Part shown: positions 9,301 to 17,534 of the stretch, piece by piece
Position numbering within the stretch: the first letter of the stretch is position 1
Layout of the letters: every line of letters begins with the position of its first letter
Source of the DNA: BOG-994 sp049514215
Lineage (GTDB): Bacteria; Pseudomonadota; Gammaproteobacteria; Burkholderiales; Burkholderiaceae_D
Reading direction: 5' to 3'
Assembly: GCA_049514215.1 (NCBI GenBank)
Contig: JBEKVI010000015.1
Span: 18,189 to 82,188, forward strand
Length of the DNA: 64,000 bases
Position numbers and translations under genes: made by a program
Notes under the pieces: model-generated
Seen by the model: the letters and a program-made list of their open reading frames with translations, nothing else
Told to the model about the DNA's origin: nothing
Database searches by the model: none

Positions 9301-12300
9301 TCGGGCATGGACTCGGCCGCGAAACGGTGCAGCATGGCACGCAGACCTTCCACGCCATCCTGCAGAAGGCCGATCTCCTCGATTCCGATCGTAATCGAGG
9401 CACGGTGCAGGACCTGCAGCACCGACTCCACCGCGTAGGCAAGATCGTGGACCGGGGTTAGCCCGATCGTGGCGGACGTCCCCGAGAGCGAGTGCGCAGC
9501 CCGCACCGCCGCTTCGGAAACCTTGCGGTTGAGTTCGTGTCGCCACTCCCCGAAGTCCTGGGTCAGCGTCCGGAGCAATTCGTCAGCTTCGGACAGATAG
9601 ATGTTGTAGAGGGGGACCGACAGCGTGAGTGGTCCGATCTGCTTTAACTCGTCCGCGCGCGGTGCCACGGGCATCGCAAAGGGCAGGACATTGCCCGAGG
9701 TGACCGGGGCCACAGGGGATGGCGAAATCTCGATCGGATCCGCGCTGCTGATACTGGCGTCGTCCCCCGCTTCACCCGAGACCACGGTATCGCGCAGCGC
9801 CCGATCTTCCGCCTCCGCCTCGGATTGGGCGCGCGAGGCGAGAGTCTCCTTCACCGCTTCGACCAAGGGGGGTGGCTGGACCTCGACCGGAGCGGGCGGC
9901 GAGACCTCCGCTAGGGGCGGAGCGGGCACGGGCGGGGGCGCTTCGACCGCCGGGGCCATCACGGGGGTGACCGGCTCCACGGGCGCAGCCGGCGGCTCCA
10001 TCTGGAGATACTCGAAATCTAGCGTCTCCGGCTCCTGGATGACCCCTTCCTCGTCCAAATCCTCGCGTAGCACCTCGGTCGTCATGAACGAATCCTCGGC
10101 TTCTACCGGCGCGGGGGCCACGGGAGCCGGAGGCGCCACGGCCACGGGAGGCGCCACGGCCACGGGAGGCGCCACGGCCACGGGGGGCGCCACAGTCACC
10201 GTGGGCGGCACGGGTGCGGGAGGTGGGACCGGCACCGCAGGGACCTCCTGAACCACGGGCTCGACCTTTGCGACCGGCGTGGGCTCGGGCGCCGGAGGTG
10301 GCTCCATTGCGATGGGCGCAGGGGAAGAGAGTGGAGGCGGAGTCGGGATGAGGTCCACCGGCCTTTGGAAGGCTCGTACTCCGAGCACTTCGGTGGCCAT
10401 GTAGTCCTCGGTGGCAATCTCCATGGCCGGTGCAATCGGCTCGTCATCGAGTCCGGCCTCGGTCCTTTGCATCTGCGTGTCCTCGGCCGCAGGCTCAGGT
10501 ACAGCGGGTTTAGCCTCGCTGGGTCCTGCGAAATCCGAAACACCAAGGTGGGTCGTGCCGAACCGGGACGTCACTTCCTCGGGAGGGTGGCCTGCGGGGG
10601 GTTCGGTGGACTTGGGACCGAGGACTTCGGTTTCGAGGTAGTCCTCGCTGGCGATCTCCATGGTCGGCAGTGGCGAAAACACGACTTCAGTGCGCTCGCC
10701 GTAGTCGGAGGCCGGGGGCTGTGCCCGCTTCGGAGAGGGGGTGGGCATCCCCGGGATCGGCGCGCTGCTGGTGGGAACTTCGGGCATCGGCGGGGCAAGC
10801 ACCGCGGGCTCCGGGAGGGCGGGCGTGGGCGGATGCGATTCCGGCTCGCGCCCTTCGCGCACGTCTTCGGCCGCCTTGTAGAGCGCATCGGGCGTGCGCA
10901 TGGAATAGCCGTGGTCCGCCAGCTCCGAGACCCAGCCGTCGATCTCATCGATGGCGCGCTTTAATAGTGCGATGAGCGGCGGGGTCGCGGACATCCCCTC
11001 GGCCAGCCAATGATTGGTGGTCTGCTCAATCCCCCAGGCAGCCTCGCCCAAGCCCTTTAGTCCTACCATGCGTCCGCTACCCTTTAAGGTGTGAAAGGCG
11101 CGGCGAATCTCGGTTAGATGGGTGCGATTGGTCGGCTGCGCGCCGAGCTGGATGAGCGCTTTTCGGGCGGTGTCCAGAACCTCCACGGCCTCACCCAGAA
11201 AGATCTCGAGGAGTTCGGCATCAATCGAGGTCCCAACCGCGGGGACTGGTGCACTGACCTCCGGAATCGGGGTCGTGGGCGCGACATCGCGGTTGTCGCC
11301 GAAGCGGTTGGTCTGATCGGTCAGATCAAACACGCTGTCGGTCAAGCCTTGTGCGGGATCCCGATTGGTGTCGTTGAGGACCTTGAGCGCCTGCGCGGCC
11401 CGGTCCTTGAGCGAACTGTCGTCTACCAGAAGCGCGTCCTGCTGAACGCGCTGCAAGGCGTCCTTTAGGCGGCTACGGGTCTGTGCGTTGGCGGGGTCGG
11501 CTCGAAGCGACTCCACCAGCTGGGCGATGAGATCGCCGTGGCGCGCGATCTCGCTCTCAACGCTGGCCTCCGGCTTGGCTGGGCTAGGCCCGGAGGGAGG
11601 AGACAGTCCATCCGGGCCTAAGGGCTCCGGGTAGGCATCGGGATCCTCCTCGGCGGCTTTCTTATGGACCGACCCGCGCGCGAGATCGGCGCTAAACGCT
11701 CCCGTGGCTTCATCGAAGCGAAACACGGTTCCCACGTCAGCGCGGTGCTGGAGATTCTCGATGTAAAAGCCGACCGCACCCAAGGATTCGGCAACGCGCC
11801 CAAACTCCGCCGCATCGGGCAGATAGTCCGGTTCGCCGAAGCGCTTGATTGCTTCTCGGCCCTTGGCGATGGCCATGCCGGCCTGCTCGTGGCCGAGCAC
11901 CGAAAGCGCGCCACCGATCTGGCCCAAAAGCTTCTCGGCCTGGGGCAGTTCGGCCCTTTGCGTGGGGTCGCGAAAAAAGCCGTCGAGCGTCTTCTCGATG
12001 GTACGCAGATTGGTCTGCATCTCCGAGATGAAGCTCGCCATGCTCAGGCGTTCTTGCGCCTCGCGCGAGATTTCGTCGAGCCAGGGTTCACTATTGGCGT
12101 CATCGCTCGCACCGATCGCGGCGGCCTCCACGCGGGCAACGACGGCGTCGGCCTTGGCGTCGAAAGACTCGTCTAACGAGCGCGCCTGATCTAATGCGCT
12201 CTCAAGGAAAAGGAGCGCCGTGGCCACGTCCAATCCCACGGCCTCGGTCGGGCGGCGCGGATCAAACGAGAGTTCCGTGCCTAGACTGGCCACCACTTGC

Positions 12301-13412
12301 GCGACATGGGCTAGGCCGGGGCGACCGAGCAGACCCGCGGCCGACAGGAGTGCGCTCGCATCGCGCGCAAAGGCGCTGATCTGTCCGACGTCGCCCGAGA
12401 CGACCTGGCTCCAGGCGGTCTTGGCGCTGGCCAGCGACTCCTTGGCGTTGCGCAGTGCGCCGAAGTTCAGACGACCGTAACGTTCGGTCTCGAAGTCTTC
12501 CGGCAAGGAATGATCGAGCGAATAGACCGACTTGACCTCGCTGATGTGCGGCGTGATGGACGCCGAGCGCGCGACGAAAAAGAGCGTATCTCGCAAGAGC
12601 CGTTCGGCAACCGTCCCCGAGCCATCCAATAGGCGTCGGATCTGCAGGTTGATGCGAGCGCACAGGCGCTTGACGTTCAGATCCGCCGGAACCCCATTGC
12701 CGCTTAAGGCCTCAAAGAACGCGCGCGTGACCCACCAGAAGGCCCGTTGCTGTCCCTGCTTGGGCGACGACTCGATTACGGCCACCGCGGCTGACATCTC
12801 TTGCGCCGCAGCCGCGTTCTTCTCGTCGCGCAGATACTGAAGGAGCGCCCGCTCAAAGCGCGAACGCTGGGCCGCGATTTCCGCCGAATTGAGCTGCGGA
12901 CCCGTGCCGCTCGATCCGCGCGGCGGCCGAACCGACAAGTCGGGATAAAAAAGATCGGCCGGATGGATGCGATCGGCCTTGCGCAGTGCAAGCAGCGCGC
13001 GGTAGCTGGGAAAGAGCCGCACCGGCTGATGCGGGCCACCGGCCAGAAGCTCTTCCAGATACTCGGTCACAGCCCGATAGGTCGCAGCGACCGTCTCAAC
13101 CGCCTCAGGGGTACAGGTTTGGGGTGCGCTCTCGAAACTTTCGAGAAGACTCTCGACTTCTTCGGTCAGAAGCGACACGCCCTCGAGGTCGACGATCTGC
13201 AAGGCGCCGTGGGCCTGGTGCAGATTCGACTTGGCCAGTTTGAGAGGCGTTGGATCATCCGGACTTTGGGCGTAGGTCTTTAGCGACTCCAGCGAACGCT
13301 CCAAAGCGTCGCGCAATTCCGAGATGACCCAGGACAGCGGTCCGGTGTCAACGCGCTCCCAGGCCGGAAAGCTGCCTTGGGAGTCGGCTTGAACGTTATC
13401 GAGGGTACTCAT
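6339..13412 (-). CDS. chpA: ChpA/PilL-type hybrid chemosensory histidine kinase
   Basis: A 2357-residue CheA-like kinase, the core of the type IV pilus (twitching/cAMP) signalling complex. From the N-terminus: a FimL/ChpA-like region with Hpt-like segments (H68 in HQAHGAL; a later copy lacks His). Then come an Hpt domain with H774 (HTLKGSGRM), a long Pro/Ala/Glu-rich linker (about 850-1240), an Hpt-like domain with H1307 (AHSLSGTSATIG) and an Hpt domain with H1614 (MHTIKGSARM). The C-terminal part holds the dimerisation helices, the ATPase (N-box N1928, DDGAGLN, GRGVGMDVV), a CheW-like domain (about 2045-2180) and a receiver domain (about 2228-2350) with D2282. The protein is last of the five pil genes, and a pilK (CheR-type) gene is missing. 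Several phosphorylatable His residues suggest a multistep phosphorelay to its own receiver and to PilG/PilH. Confidence 0.95.
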   Translation of the reverse strand: MSTLDNVQADSQGSFPAWERVDTGPLSWVISELRDALERSLESLKTYAQSPDDPTPLKLAKSNLHQAHGALQIVDLEGVSLLTEEVESLLESFESAPQTCTPEAVETVAATYRAVTEYLEELLAGGPHQPVRLFPSYRALLALRKADRIHPADLFYPDLSVRPPRGSSGTGPQLNSAEIAAQRSRFERALLQYLRDEKNAAAAQEMSAAVAVIESSPKQGQQRAFWWVTRAFFEALSGNGVPADLNVKRLCARINLQIRRLLDGSGTVAERLLRDTLFFVARSASITPHISEVKSVYSLDHSLPEDFETERYGRLNFGALRNAKESLASAKTAWSQVVSGDVGQISAFARDASALLSAAGLLGRPGLAHVAQVVASLGTELSFDPRRPTEAVGLDVATALLFLESALDQARSLDESFDAKADAVVARVEAAAIGASDDANSEPWLDEISREAQERLSMASFISEMQTNLRTIEKTLDGFFRDPTQRAELPQAEKLLGQIGGALSVLGHEQAGMAIAKGREAIKRFGEPDYLPDAAEFGRVAESLGAVGFYIENLQHRADVGTVFRFDEATGAFSADLARGSVHKKAAEEDPDAYPEPLGPDGLSPPSGPSPAKPEASVESEIARHGDLIAQLVESLRADPANAQTRSRLKDALQRVQQDALLVDDSSLKDRAAQALKVLNDTNRDPAQGLTDSVFDLTDQTNRFGDNRDVAPTTPIPEVSAPVPAVGTSIDAELLEIFLGEAVEVLDTARKALIQLGAQPTNRTHLTEIRRAFHTLKGSGRMVGLKGLGEAAWGIEQTTNHWLAEGMSATPPLIALLKRAIDEIDGWVSELADHGYSMRTPDALYKAAEDVREGREPESHPPTPALPEPAVLAPPMPEVPTSSAPIPGMPTPSPKRAQPPASDYGERTEVVFSPLPTMEIASEDYLETEVLGPKSTEPPAGHPPEEVTSRFGTTHLGVSDFAGPSEAKPAVPEPAAEDTQMQRTEAGLDDEPIAPAMEIATEDYMATEVLGVRAFQRPVDLIPTPPPLSSPAPIAMEPPPAPEPTPVAKVEPVVQEVPAVPVPPPAPVPPTVTVAPPVAVAPPVAVAPPVAVAPPAPVAPAPVEAEDSFMTTEVLREDLDEEGVIQEPETLDFEYLQMEPPAAPVEPVTPVMAPAVEAPPPVPAPPLAEVSPPAPVEVQPPPLVEAVKETLASRAQSEAEAEDRALRDTVVSGEAGDDASISSADPIEISPSPVAPVTSGNVLPFAMPVAPRADELKQIGPLTLSVPLYNIYLSEADELLRTLTQDFGEWRHELNRKVSEAAVRAAHSLSGTSATIGLTPVHDLAYAVESVLQVLHRASITIGIEEIGLLQDGVEGLRAMLHRFAAESMPDSDVGRVARLFALRDELKARQWPHDAIELPSAPSHPAEPPSPSAQSQEIVIPANDAALPNDVEGPLDHELPASSAEEAGAAVVAGALGGAALAGLAANEVSPSPPGALSEESVADWHEDIPVQELWQEAPVPAVEPAAFAPEPAPAPAPAPVEATPHFQTQDEFRADFPPRESPVEVSLQAAAPVPAPLALDVSHVRDEIDPELIEVFLQEASEYLPQIGETLRRWQEAPRDLTLPQALLRQMHTIKGSARMAGAMRLGELVHNMETRVEGAVNLRDIPTAAFEDLIAAHDRALELYDSLVNPRSEPPQPERRAVRRLEELEELDQAPVAEGATARVAPIVGTAMAFAAHQAQPDRRGAAPQAPALQAVRVRADLLDRLVNQAGEVSISRSRLENEVGQIRASLSDLTENLGRLRGQLREIEIQAETQMQSQLSMAKERERFDPLEFDRFTRLQELTRMMAESVNDVATVHQNLLRSLDGANRDLMAQQRMTRDLQQDLMSVRMVPFSSISERLYRVVRQTAKELDKRVNLDIRGGGVEIDRSVLERMIAPFEHILRNAIVHGIETRAARVQKGKAETGELLVEVRQEGNEIVLVFSDDGAGLNLDRIREKGRQTGLIEPNEEVTDARAADLIFHAGFTTATEVTELAGRGVGMDVVRAEAGGLGGRVSVDSEAERGTRFTINLPLTLAVTQVVLVNVAGRTYALPSVLVEQVQQLRPQPLAQAYSEGQIMWLNQPVKLHFLAGLLGERDRSPIAQRYSPVLILRSGGERIAVHVDEVVGNQEVVVKNIGPQLARMIGIAGATVLGSGDIVLILNPVQLAQQALRERAQPALSAGVETVAAVGELVETPPRADALPSLETLPIVMVVDDSLTVRRVTQRLLMREGYQVVLAKDGVDALQQLQDYTPDVMLVDIEMPRMDGFDLTRNIRGDERYQKIPIIMITSRTADKHRSFALELGVNVYLGKPYQEEELLQHLSHFVGHQKRATV
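10131..10200. repeat. 18-bp tandem repeat inside chpA linker
   Basis: Three exact 18-bp copies (10131-10148, 10149-10166, 10167-10184) plus a degenerate fourth encode a repeating VAPPVA hexapeptide in the disordered linker of ChpA. Such in-frame repeats can change copy number without breaking the frame. Confidence 0.9.
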
Positions 13413-13442
13413 AGCATTTTGGACTGCGCCAAGAGGGCGAGA

Positions 13443-15641
13443 CTAGGACACCTTAAACCGGGCCACGGAACTTTTGAGCTCCTGCGCGAGCGCGGAAAGT
13501 TGGGAGATCGAATCGGCCGTCTTTTGCGTACCTAAGGACGTCTCCTCATTGACTGTCAAGATGTGCTGGATGCTCTTGGCCACACCCCCGGCCGAACGCG
13601 CCTGGACCGACGTGTTCTGCGAAATCTGTTCAATCAGCTCGGCCAGTTGCCGCGAAACCCGTCCGATATTGGACAGCGCCTGACCGGCCGCATCGGAAAG
13701 CTTGGCTCCTTCGACCACACCCTGGGTCGACTTTTCCATGGCGGCCACGGCGTCCTGGGTGTCGGTTTGAATCGTGCGCACCAGGGCCCCGATCTGCTTG
13801 GTGGCCTCGGCCGAGCGCTCGGCCAATCGCTGCACTTCCTCGGCGACCACCGAAAACCCCCGTCCGGCCTCACCCGCCGAGGCGGCCTGGATTGCGGCAT
13901 TTAGTGCCAGCACGTTGGTCTGCTCGGTAATGTCGGAGATCAGTTCGATGATTTCGCCGATCTCCTGTGACGACTCGCCCAGTCGCTTGATGCGCTTGGA
14001 GGTCTCCTGGATCTGCTCGCGAATCTCGTTCATGCCCGCTATGGAATTTTGCACGGCACGCTGCCCTTCCTCGGCGGCCGCGAGGGATTGGCGTGCCACG
14101 TTGGCTGACTCCATGGCCGAAGAAGAGACATCGTTAATCTGCTGCGCCATGCGCAGCACCGATTCACCGGTATTTCGGATCTCGCGCGACTGGGCCTCGG
14201 ATGCGGCCAGAAGACGCGTGGAGGTCTCCTGCGCCTGCGAGGAAGCGGTCGTGACTAGTTCGGCCGTGCTGTTGATCCGTCCGACCAGGGTGCGTAACTC
14301 CTCGACCGTGTAGTTCACCGAATCGGCGATGGCGCCAGTGATGTCTTCGGACACCGTGGCCTGGGTAGTCAAGTCACCGTCGGCCACCTCCTGGAGCTCG
14401 TTCATGAGCCGCAAAATCGCCGCCTGGTTGGCATCATTCTGACGCTTGGCATCCTCCTCCAAACGTTGCGCCTCGGCGCGCCTGCGCTCCGCCACGGCAG
14501 CATCGGCACGCGTGTTGTTCAGGTAGAGAAACGCCGCCGCCGCAACGAGCAGCACGAACACCAGGGCGCACACGGCCATGGCGATGAGATTGTTGCGCCG
14601 GGCGCGGTCTTCCTGTTGATATCCCTGCTGCAGTTTCAAAATCGAGGCGCGCAGGTTTTCGTTGTCCTTGAAGACGAGTTGCTCGGCTTGCTTGGCGGCC
14701 ACGATCTTCTGCAGGTTGGCCAAAAGAGCGCCAATTTGCTGCTGGAAGGAAACGAACTGCTTTTGCAGATCGGTCAGCCGATCCTTCGTCTCGGGATCAC
14801 GCGCGGCCGACAAGCGCAGCGAATCTGAACCGTTGGCCAAGCCATCAAGCAGGTCCCGAAAGGTATTGGTGTCCTTGCCCAGGAGAAACGCGGTCTCGGG
14901 ATTGACGCCTTCTCCTGAGAGAAGCTCGTTGGCGTTTTTGGCGAGGCGTTGGGTCAACATCACGAGCTGACTGGATGCCGAGATCTCGCGCGCCGGAGCG
15001 CCCGACTGCAGTTTCAAGGCGGCGATCTGCTCGGTGAGTTCGAGCAGATTCGGATTCGCATCATTGAGCGCCTTTAGCGTATTGCCGATCGTCGTTAGGA
15101 TGCCCTCGTTGTCCAGGACGATGGTCGCGTTTTTCTGGGTTCGCTTCCAGTCCTGGGTCAAACTGGCAAGGATGGGCTGGATTTCGGCGCTCGATGCCGG
15201 CACCGAGCGATTGTTCAAGGATCCGCCGTTGGTGAGGATCGCGAGGTTTTCATCGAGCCGATCCCGGCTGTCGCGCAGTTGCGAGAACGCATCCGGATTA
15301 CCTTGCAAGGCCGCCGGTACCGCTTTGGCCAAGCGTTGCGAATGCATGAGCGAATCGCCGGTGATTTCTGCATAGGCGGCCTGATTGGAAGCCTGGGTCA
15401 GATCGCGCAAGACGAACAACAAGCCGACGGCCAGCACCAGTCCCCCCAGAACCACGAGCGTGATGATCTGGCGCTTGACGGACATGCTCCCGATCAGCGA
15501 GACGCGATCGCGCATGGGCTCGGTGGACCCGACCGCAGAGTCTTCGTCGCGGACATACTCCCCACGGCCGGATTGCGGTTCAAGCAGGGAGGCTGCTGAC
15601 ACCTTGTCCTGCGTTGCCGACTTCATCAGCTTAAATGCCAT
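13443..15641 (-). CDS. pilJ: PilJ methyl-accepting chemoreceptor of the Pil-Chp system
   Basis: A 732-residue inner-membrane receptor. Membrane helix 1 lies at about 58-78 and helix 2 at about 347-373. Between them is a periplasmic region with two PilJ-type helical modules, recognisable from the repeated QRLAK (MHSQRLAKAVPAAL and MLTQRLAKNANELL). A HAMP segment and a long cytoplasmic coiled coil follow. The signalling tip near 570-590 contains EQTNVLALNAAIQAASAGEA and GFSVVAEEVQRLAERS. It is thought to sense surface contact or pilin and to control ChpA via PilI. A GAGGA Shine-Dalgarno sequence precedes the ATG, seven bases after pilI. About 55 residues precede helix 1, longer than in many receptors. 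Confidence 0.95.
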   Translation of the reverse strand: MAFKLMKSATQDKVSAASLLEPQSGRGEYVRDEDSAVGSTEPMRDRVSLIGSMSVKRQIITLVVLGGLVLAVGLLFVLRDLTQASNQAAYAEITGDSLMHSQRLAKAVPAALQGNPDAFSQLRDSRDRLDENLAILTNGGSLNNRSVPASSAEIQPILASLTQDWKRTQKNATIVLDNEGILTTIGNTLKALNDANPNLLELTEQIAALKLQSGAPAREISASSQLVMLTQRLAKNANELLSGEGVNPETAFLLGKDTNTFRDLLDGLANGSDSLRLSAARDPETKDRLTDLQKQFVSFQQQIGALLANLQKIVAAKQAEQLVFKDNENLRASILKLQQGYQQEDRARRNNLIAMAVCALVFVLLVAAAAFLYLNNTRADAAVAERRRAEAQRLEEDAKRQNDANQAAILRLMNELQEVADGDLTTQATVSEDITGAIADSVNYTVEELRTLVGRINSTAELVTTASSQAQETSTRLLAASEAQSREIRNTGESVLRMAQQINDVSSSAMESANVARQSLAAAEEGQRAVQNSIAGMNEIREQIQETSKRIKRLGESSQEIGEIIELISDITEQTNVLALNAAIQAASAGEAGRGFSVVAEEVQRLAERSAEATKQIGALVRTIQTDTQDAVAAMEKSTQGVVEGAKLSDAAGQALSNIGRVSRQLAELIEQISQNTSVQARSAGGVAKSIQHILTVNEETSLGTQKTADSISQLSALAQELKSSVARFKVS

Positions 15642-15648
15642 GTTGTCC

Positions 15649-16227
15649 TCACCAAATACCGATCTGCAGAAAACGTTCGTCAGCCGCTAATGCGGCCAGG
15701 CGCAATTCATCCCAGAGCACGCCGTCCGTGTCGCGAAAAGCATTACCGACCCACATGGGCCTGGTCGCGCGATCGGTACGCTCGACTTGAGTCAGCTGCT
15801 CAGTATTACGCAATCCCAGCATGCGCGTCACGAGGATCCCGGCGTTAAAGCGCAATGCCAACGAAAAAGCCAACACTCGACTATCCTTGTCCAACAGCGT
15901 CGCGCCCCGTCCGTCGAAGCGCGCCAGATCCACCACACTCACTAGGTTTCCCCGAACATTGGCTAGGCCGATGTACCAGGGTTTGGTTAGGGGAACGGAT
16001 GAGACCTCGGGAATCGAGATGATCTCGCCCGCTTCGGGAAGATCGATCAGGTAATTCTGTTCACCGCCCTCGCACGCCACGCGCACGGCCAGCCGGCTTT
16101 GCGCGGTGGGCGCGGTTGCTGCCTGTCGCAGTCGTTCGGCAAGGCCCGCCTGGAACTCACGAAGCCGGGTACGGCTGCCGCTCTTGGCAGAGGTCAGCGC
16201 AACGGAGCGGCTAATCGGTTCGGCCAT
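15649..16227 (-). CDS. pilI: PilI, CheW-like coupling protein
   Basis: 192 residues with a single CheW fold: LAVRVACEGGEQNYLIDLPEAGEI near the start and the typical GLANVRGNLVSVVDLARF. It should link the receptor PilJ to the kinase ChpA. The frame extends upstream into pilH, but ATG 16227 (MAEPISRSVALTS), eight bases after the pilH stop, gives the normal length and is preferred. Confidence 0.93.
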   Translation of the reverse strand: MAEPISRSVALTSAKSGSRTRLREFQAGLAERLRQAATAPTAQSRLAVRVACEGGEQNYLIDLPEAGEIISIPEVSSVPLTKPWYIGLANVRGNLVSVVDLARFDGRGATLLDKDSRVLAFSLALRFNAGILVTRMLGLRNTEQLTQVERTDRATRPMWVGNAFRDTDGVLWDELRLAALAADERFLQIGIW

Positions 16228-16235
16228 GCGCTGGG

Positions 16236-16604
16236 TCAGACGCTTAATGACTGAATCTTGGCCAAGAGCTCTTGCGGGTTGACCGGCTTGACGAGATAGT
16301 CGCGCGCACCCTGCTTTAAGCCCCAGTAGCGATCGGTCTCCTGATCCTTGCTTGTGCAAATGAGAATCGGGATGTGCGAGGTCACGGGATCACGGCTGAT
16401 GGCCCGGGTCACCTGAAAACCATTCTGACCGGGCATGACGACGTCCATCAGGATGAGCTGCGGTTGATCGCTCTTGGCCTTCACCAAGGCCTCTTCTCCG
16501 TTTTCCGCTGTCAGAACTGTGTAGCCGCTGCGGGTCAGAAGATCCGCATAGAAATACCGTTCGGTGGGTGAGTCATCCACCACCAGGATCTTTTGAATTA
16601 CCAT
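16236..16604 (-). CDS. pilH: PilH, single-domain response regulator
   Basis: 122 residues forming one receiver domain and no output domain. Acidic pocket VVDDSP (D10/D11), phospho-acceptor D54 in LILMDVVMPGQNG, the conserved Thr in ILICTSKDQ and the Lys in DYLVKPVNP are all present. In Pseudomonas PilH acts with or against PilG in setting pilus extension and retraction. Nine bases separate it from pilG; an AGGAG-like site lies just before the ATG. Confidence 0.94.
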   Translation of the reverse strand: MVIQKILVVDDSPTERYFYADLLTRSGYTVLTAENGEEALVKAKSDQPQLILMDVVMPGQNGFQVTRAISRDPVTSHIPILICTSKDQETDRYWGLKQGARDYLVKPVNPQELLAKIQSLSV

Positions 16605-16613
16605 AACCTTCTC

Positions 16614-17030
16614 CTAAGGACTCGCGCGCGTGCTGTCCTCGCGCCGTCGAGCGTGCAAATTGACCGTCTTTAGCAGGCTGTCCTTGGTGAACGGCTTGGT
16701 CAGATACTCATCCGACCCCACCATTCTTCCCCTGGCGCGGTCGAACAGTCCGTCTTTGCTCGAGAGCATGACGACGGGCGTTTCGTGGAAACGAGGACTC
16801 TTCTTGATGAGCGCGCAGGTCTGGTAGCCATCCAGGCGCGGCATCAGGATGTCGCAAAAAATGAGGTCCGGCTGATGGTCGTTGATCTTGGCCAAGGCAT
16901 CGAAACCGTCTTCGGCCAAAATCACATGACAACCTGCCTGTACCAAGAAAATCTCGGCGCTGCGTCGAATGGTGCTACTGTCATCGATCACCATGACCTT
17001 CAGCCCGGCTATATCGGGGTTTGCTGCCAT
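16614..17030 (-). CDS. pilG: PilG, single-domain response regulator
   Basis: 138 residues, a lone receiver domain with VIDDSSTIRRSAE, phospho-acceptor D60 in LIFCDILMPRLDGYQ, VVMLSSKDG and EYLTKPFTK. It is the presumed main output of ChpA, acting on pilus assembly and adenylate cyclase. It is the first gene of pilG-pilH-pilI-pilJ-chpA. A GAGGG site precedes the ATG. Confidence 0.94.
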   Translation of the reverse strand: MAANPDIAGLKVMVIDDSSTIRRSAEIFLVQAGCHVILAEDGFDALAKINDHQPDLIFCDILMPRLDGYQTCALIKKSPRFHETPVVMLSSKDGLFDRARGRMVGSDEYLTKPFTKDSLLKTVNLHARRREDSTRASP

Positions 17031-17144
17031 CAGCCCTCAGTAAAAGTTGCCCTTGACCGCCCGCGACCCGCGCGACCTTACGGAAATGACTCGCCAGTGC
17101 TACGGGCAAATGGGGCCCTCGCCGGAGCTATACTGCTTCAATCG

Positions 17145-17172
17145 ATTGTAACGTGGACTTTCATCCACTCAA
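17145..17172 (-). promoter_or_regulatory. Putative promoter of pilGHIJ-chpA
   Basis: Minus-strand TTGAGT (17167-17172), a 16-bp spacer and TACAAT (17145-17150) lie about 120 bases before pilG. Both boxes match sigma-70 consensus in 4-5 of 6 positions. Confidence 0.5.
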
Positions 17173-17226
17173 AACAACGAAAACCCGCAGTAACTCTGTT
17201 GTGTCGCGACAACAACGCTTCGCCGC

Positions 17227-17391
17227 TCAGACCTCGACCAACTCAAAGTCTTCTTTGCGAGCACCACATTCGGGACAGGTCCAATTGATCGGAACGTCCT
17301 CCCAGCGCGTGCCTGGAGGAATTCCTTCCTCGGGTGCTCCAGCCGCCTCATCGTAGATCCAACCGCAAATCAAGCACATCCAAGTTCTCAT
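17227..17391 (-). CDS. Rubredoxin
   Basis: A 54-residue cytoplasmic iron protein that carries single electrons. It starts at ATG 17391 with MRTWMCLICGWIYDEAAG and continues with EEGIPPGTRWEDVP and CPECGARKEDFE. Two Cys pairs (C6/C9 and C39/C42) bind one Fe. Its redox partner is unknown; in aerobic proteobacteria rubredoxins serve hydroxylases or oxidative-stress reductases. It is divergent from thiD, a neighbour pair widely kept in betaproteobacteria, and stands about 200 bases before pilG. A longer overlapping open frame on the same strand (17169-17351) is a shadow. Confidence 0.95.
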   Translation of the reverse strand: MRTWMCLICGWIYDEAAGAPEEGIPPGTRWEDVPINWTCPECGARKEDFELVEV

Positions 17392-17534
17392 CGTAGGTTC
17401 GTTGCTCGTTCTAATTTAGGAAAATCGGGTCTCCCCCCGAGGGAGGGTAAAATCCGAGTTTACCGGTTTTTCCGCGTCCTTCTCCTTCCTTGCTGGGGTA
17501 CTTCTCTTCGGCCCCGATTCGAGCCCAAGAGCTT

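Noticed and set aside
10131..10200. CRISPR-like repeats
   Set aside because: The 18-bp units are directly adjacent without spacers and keep the chpA reading frame.
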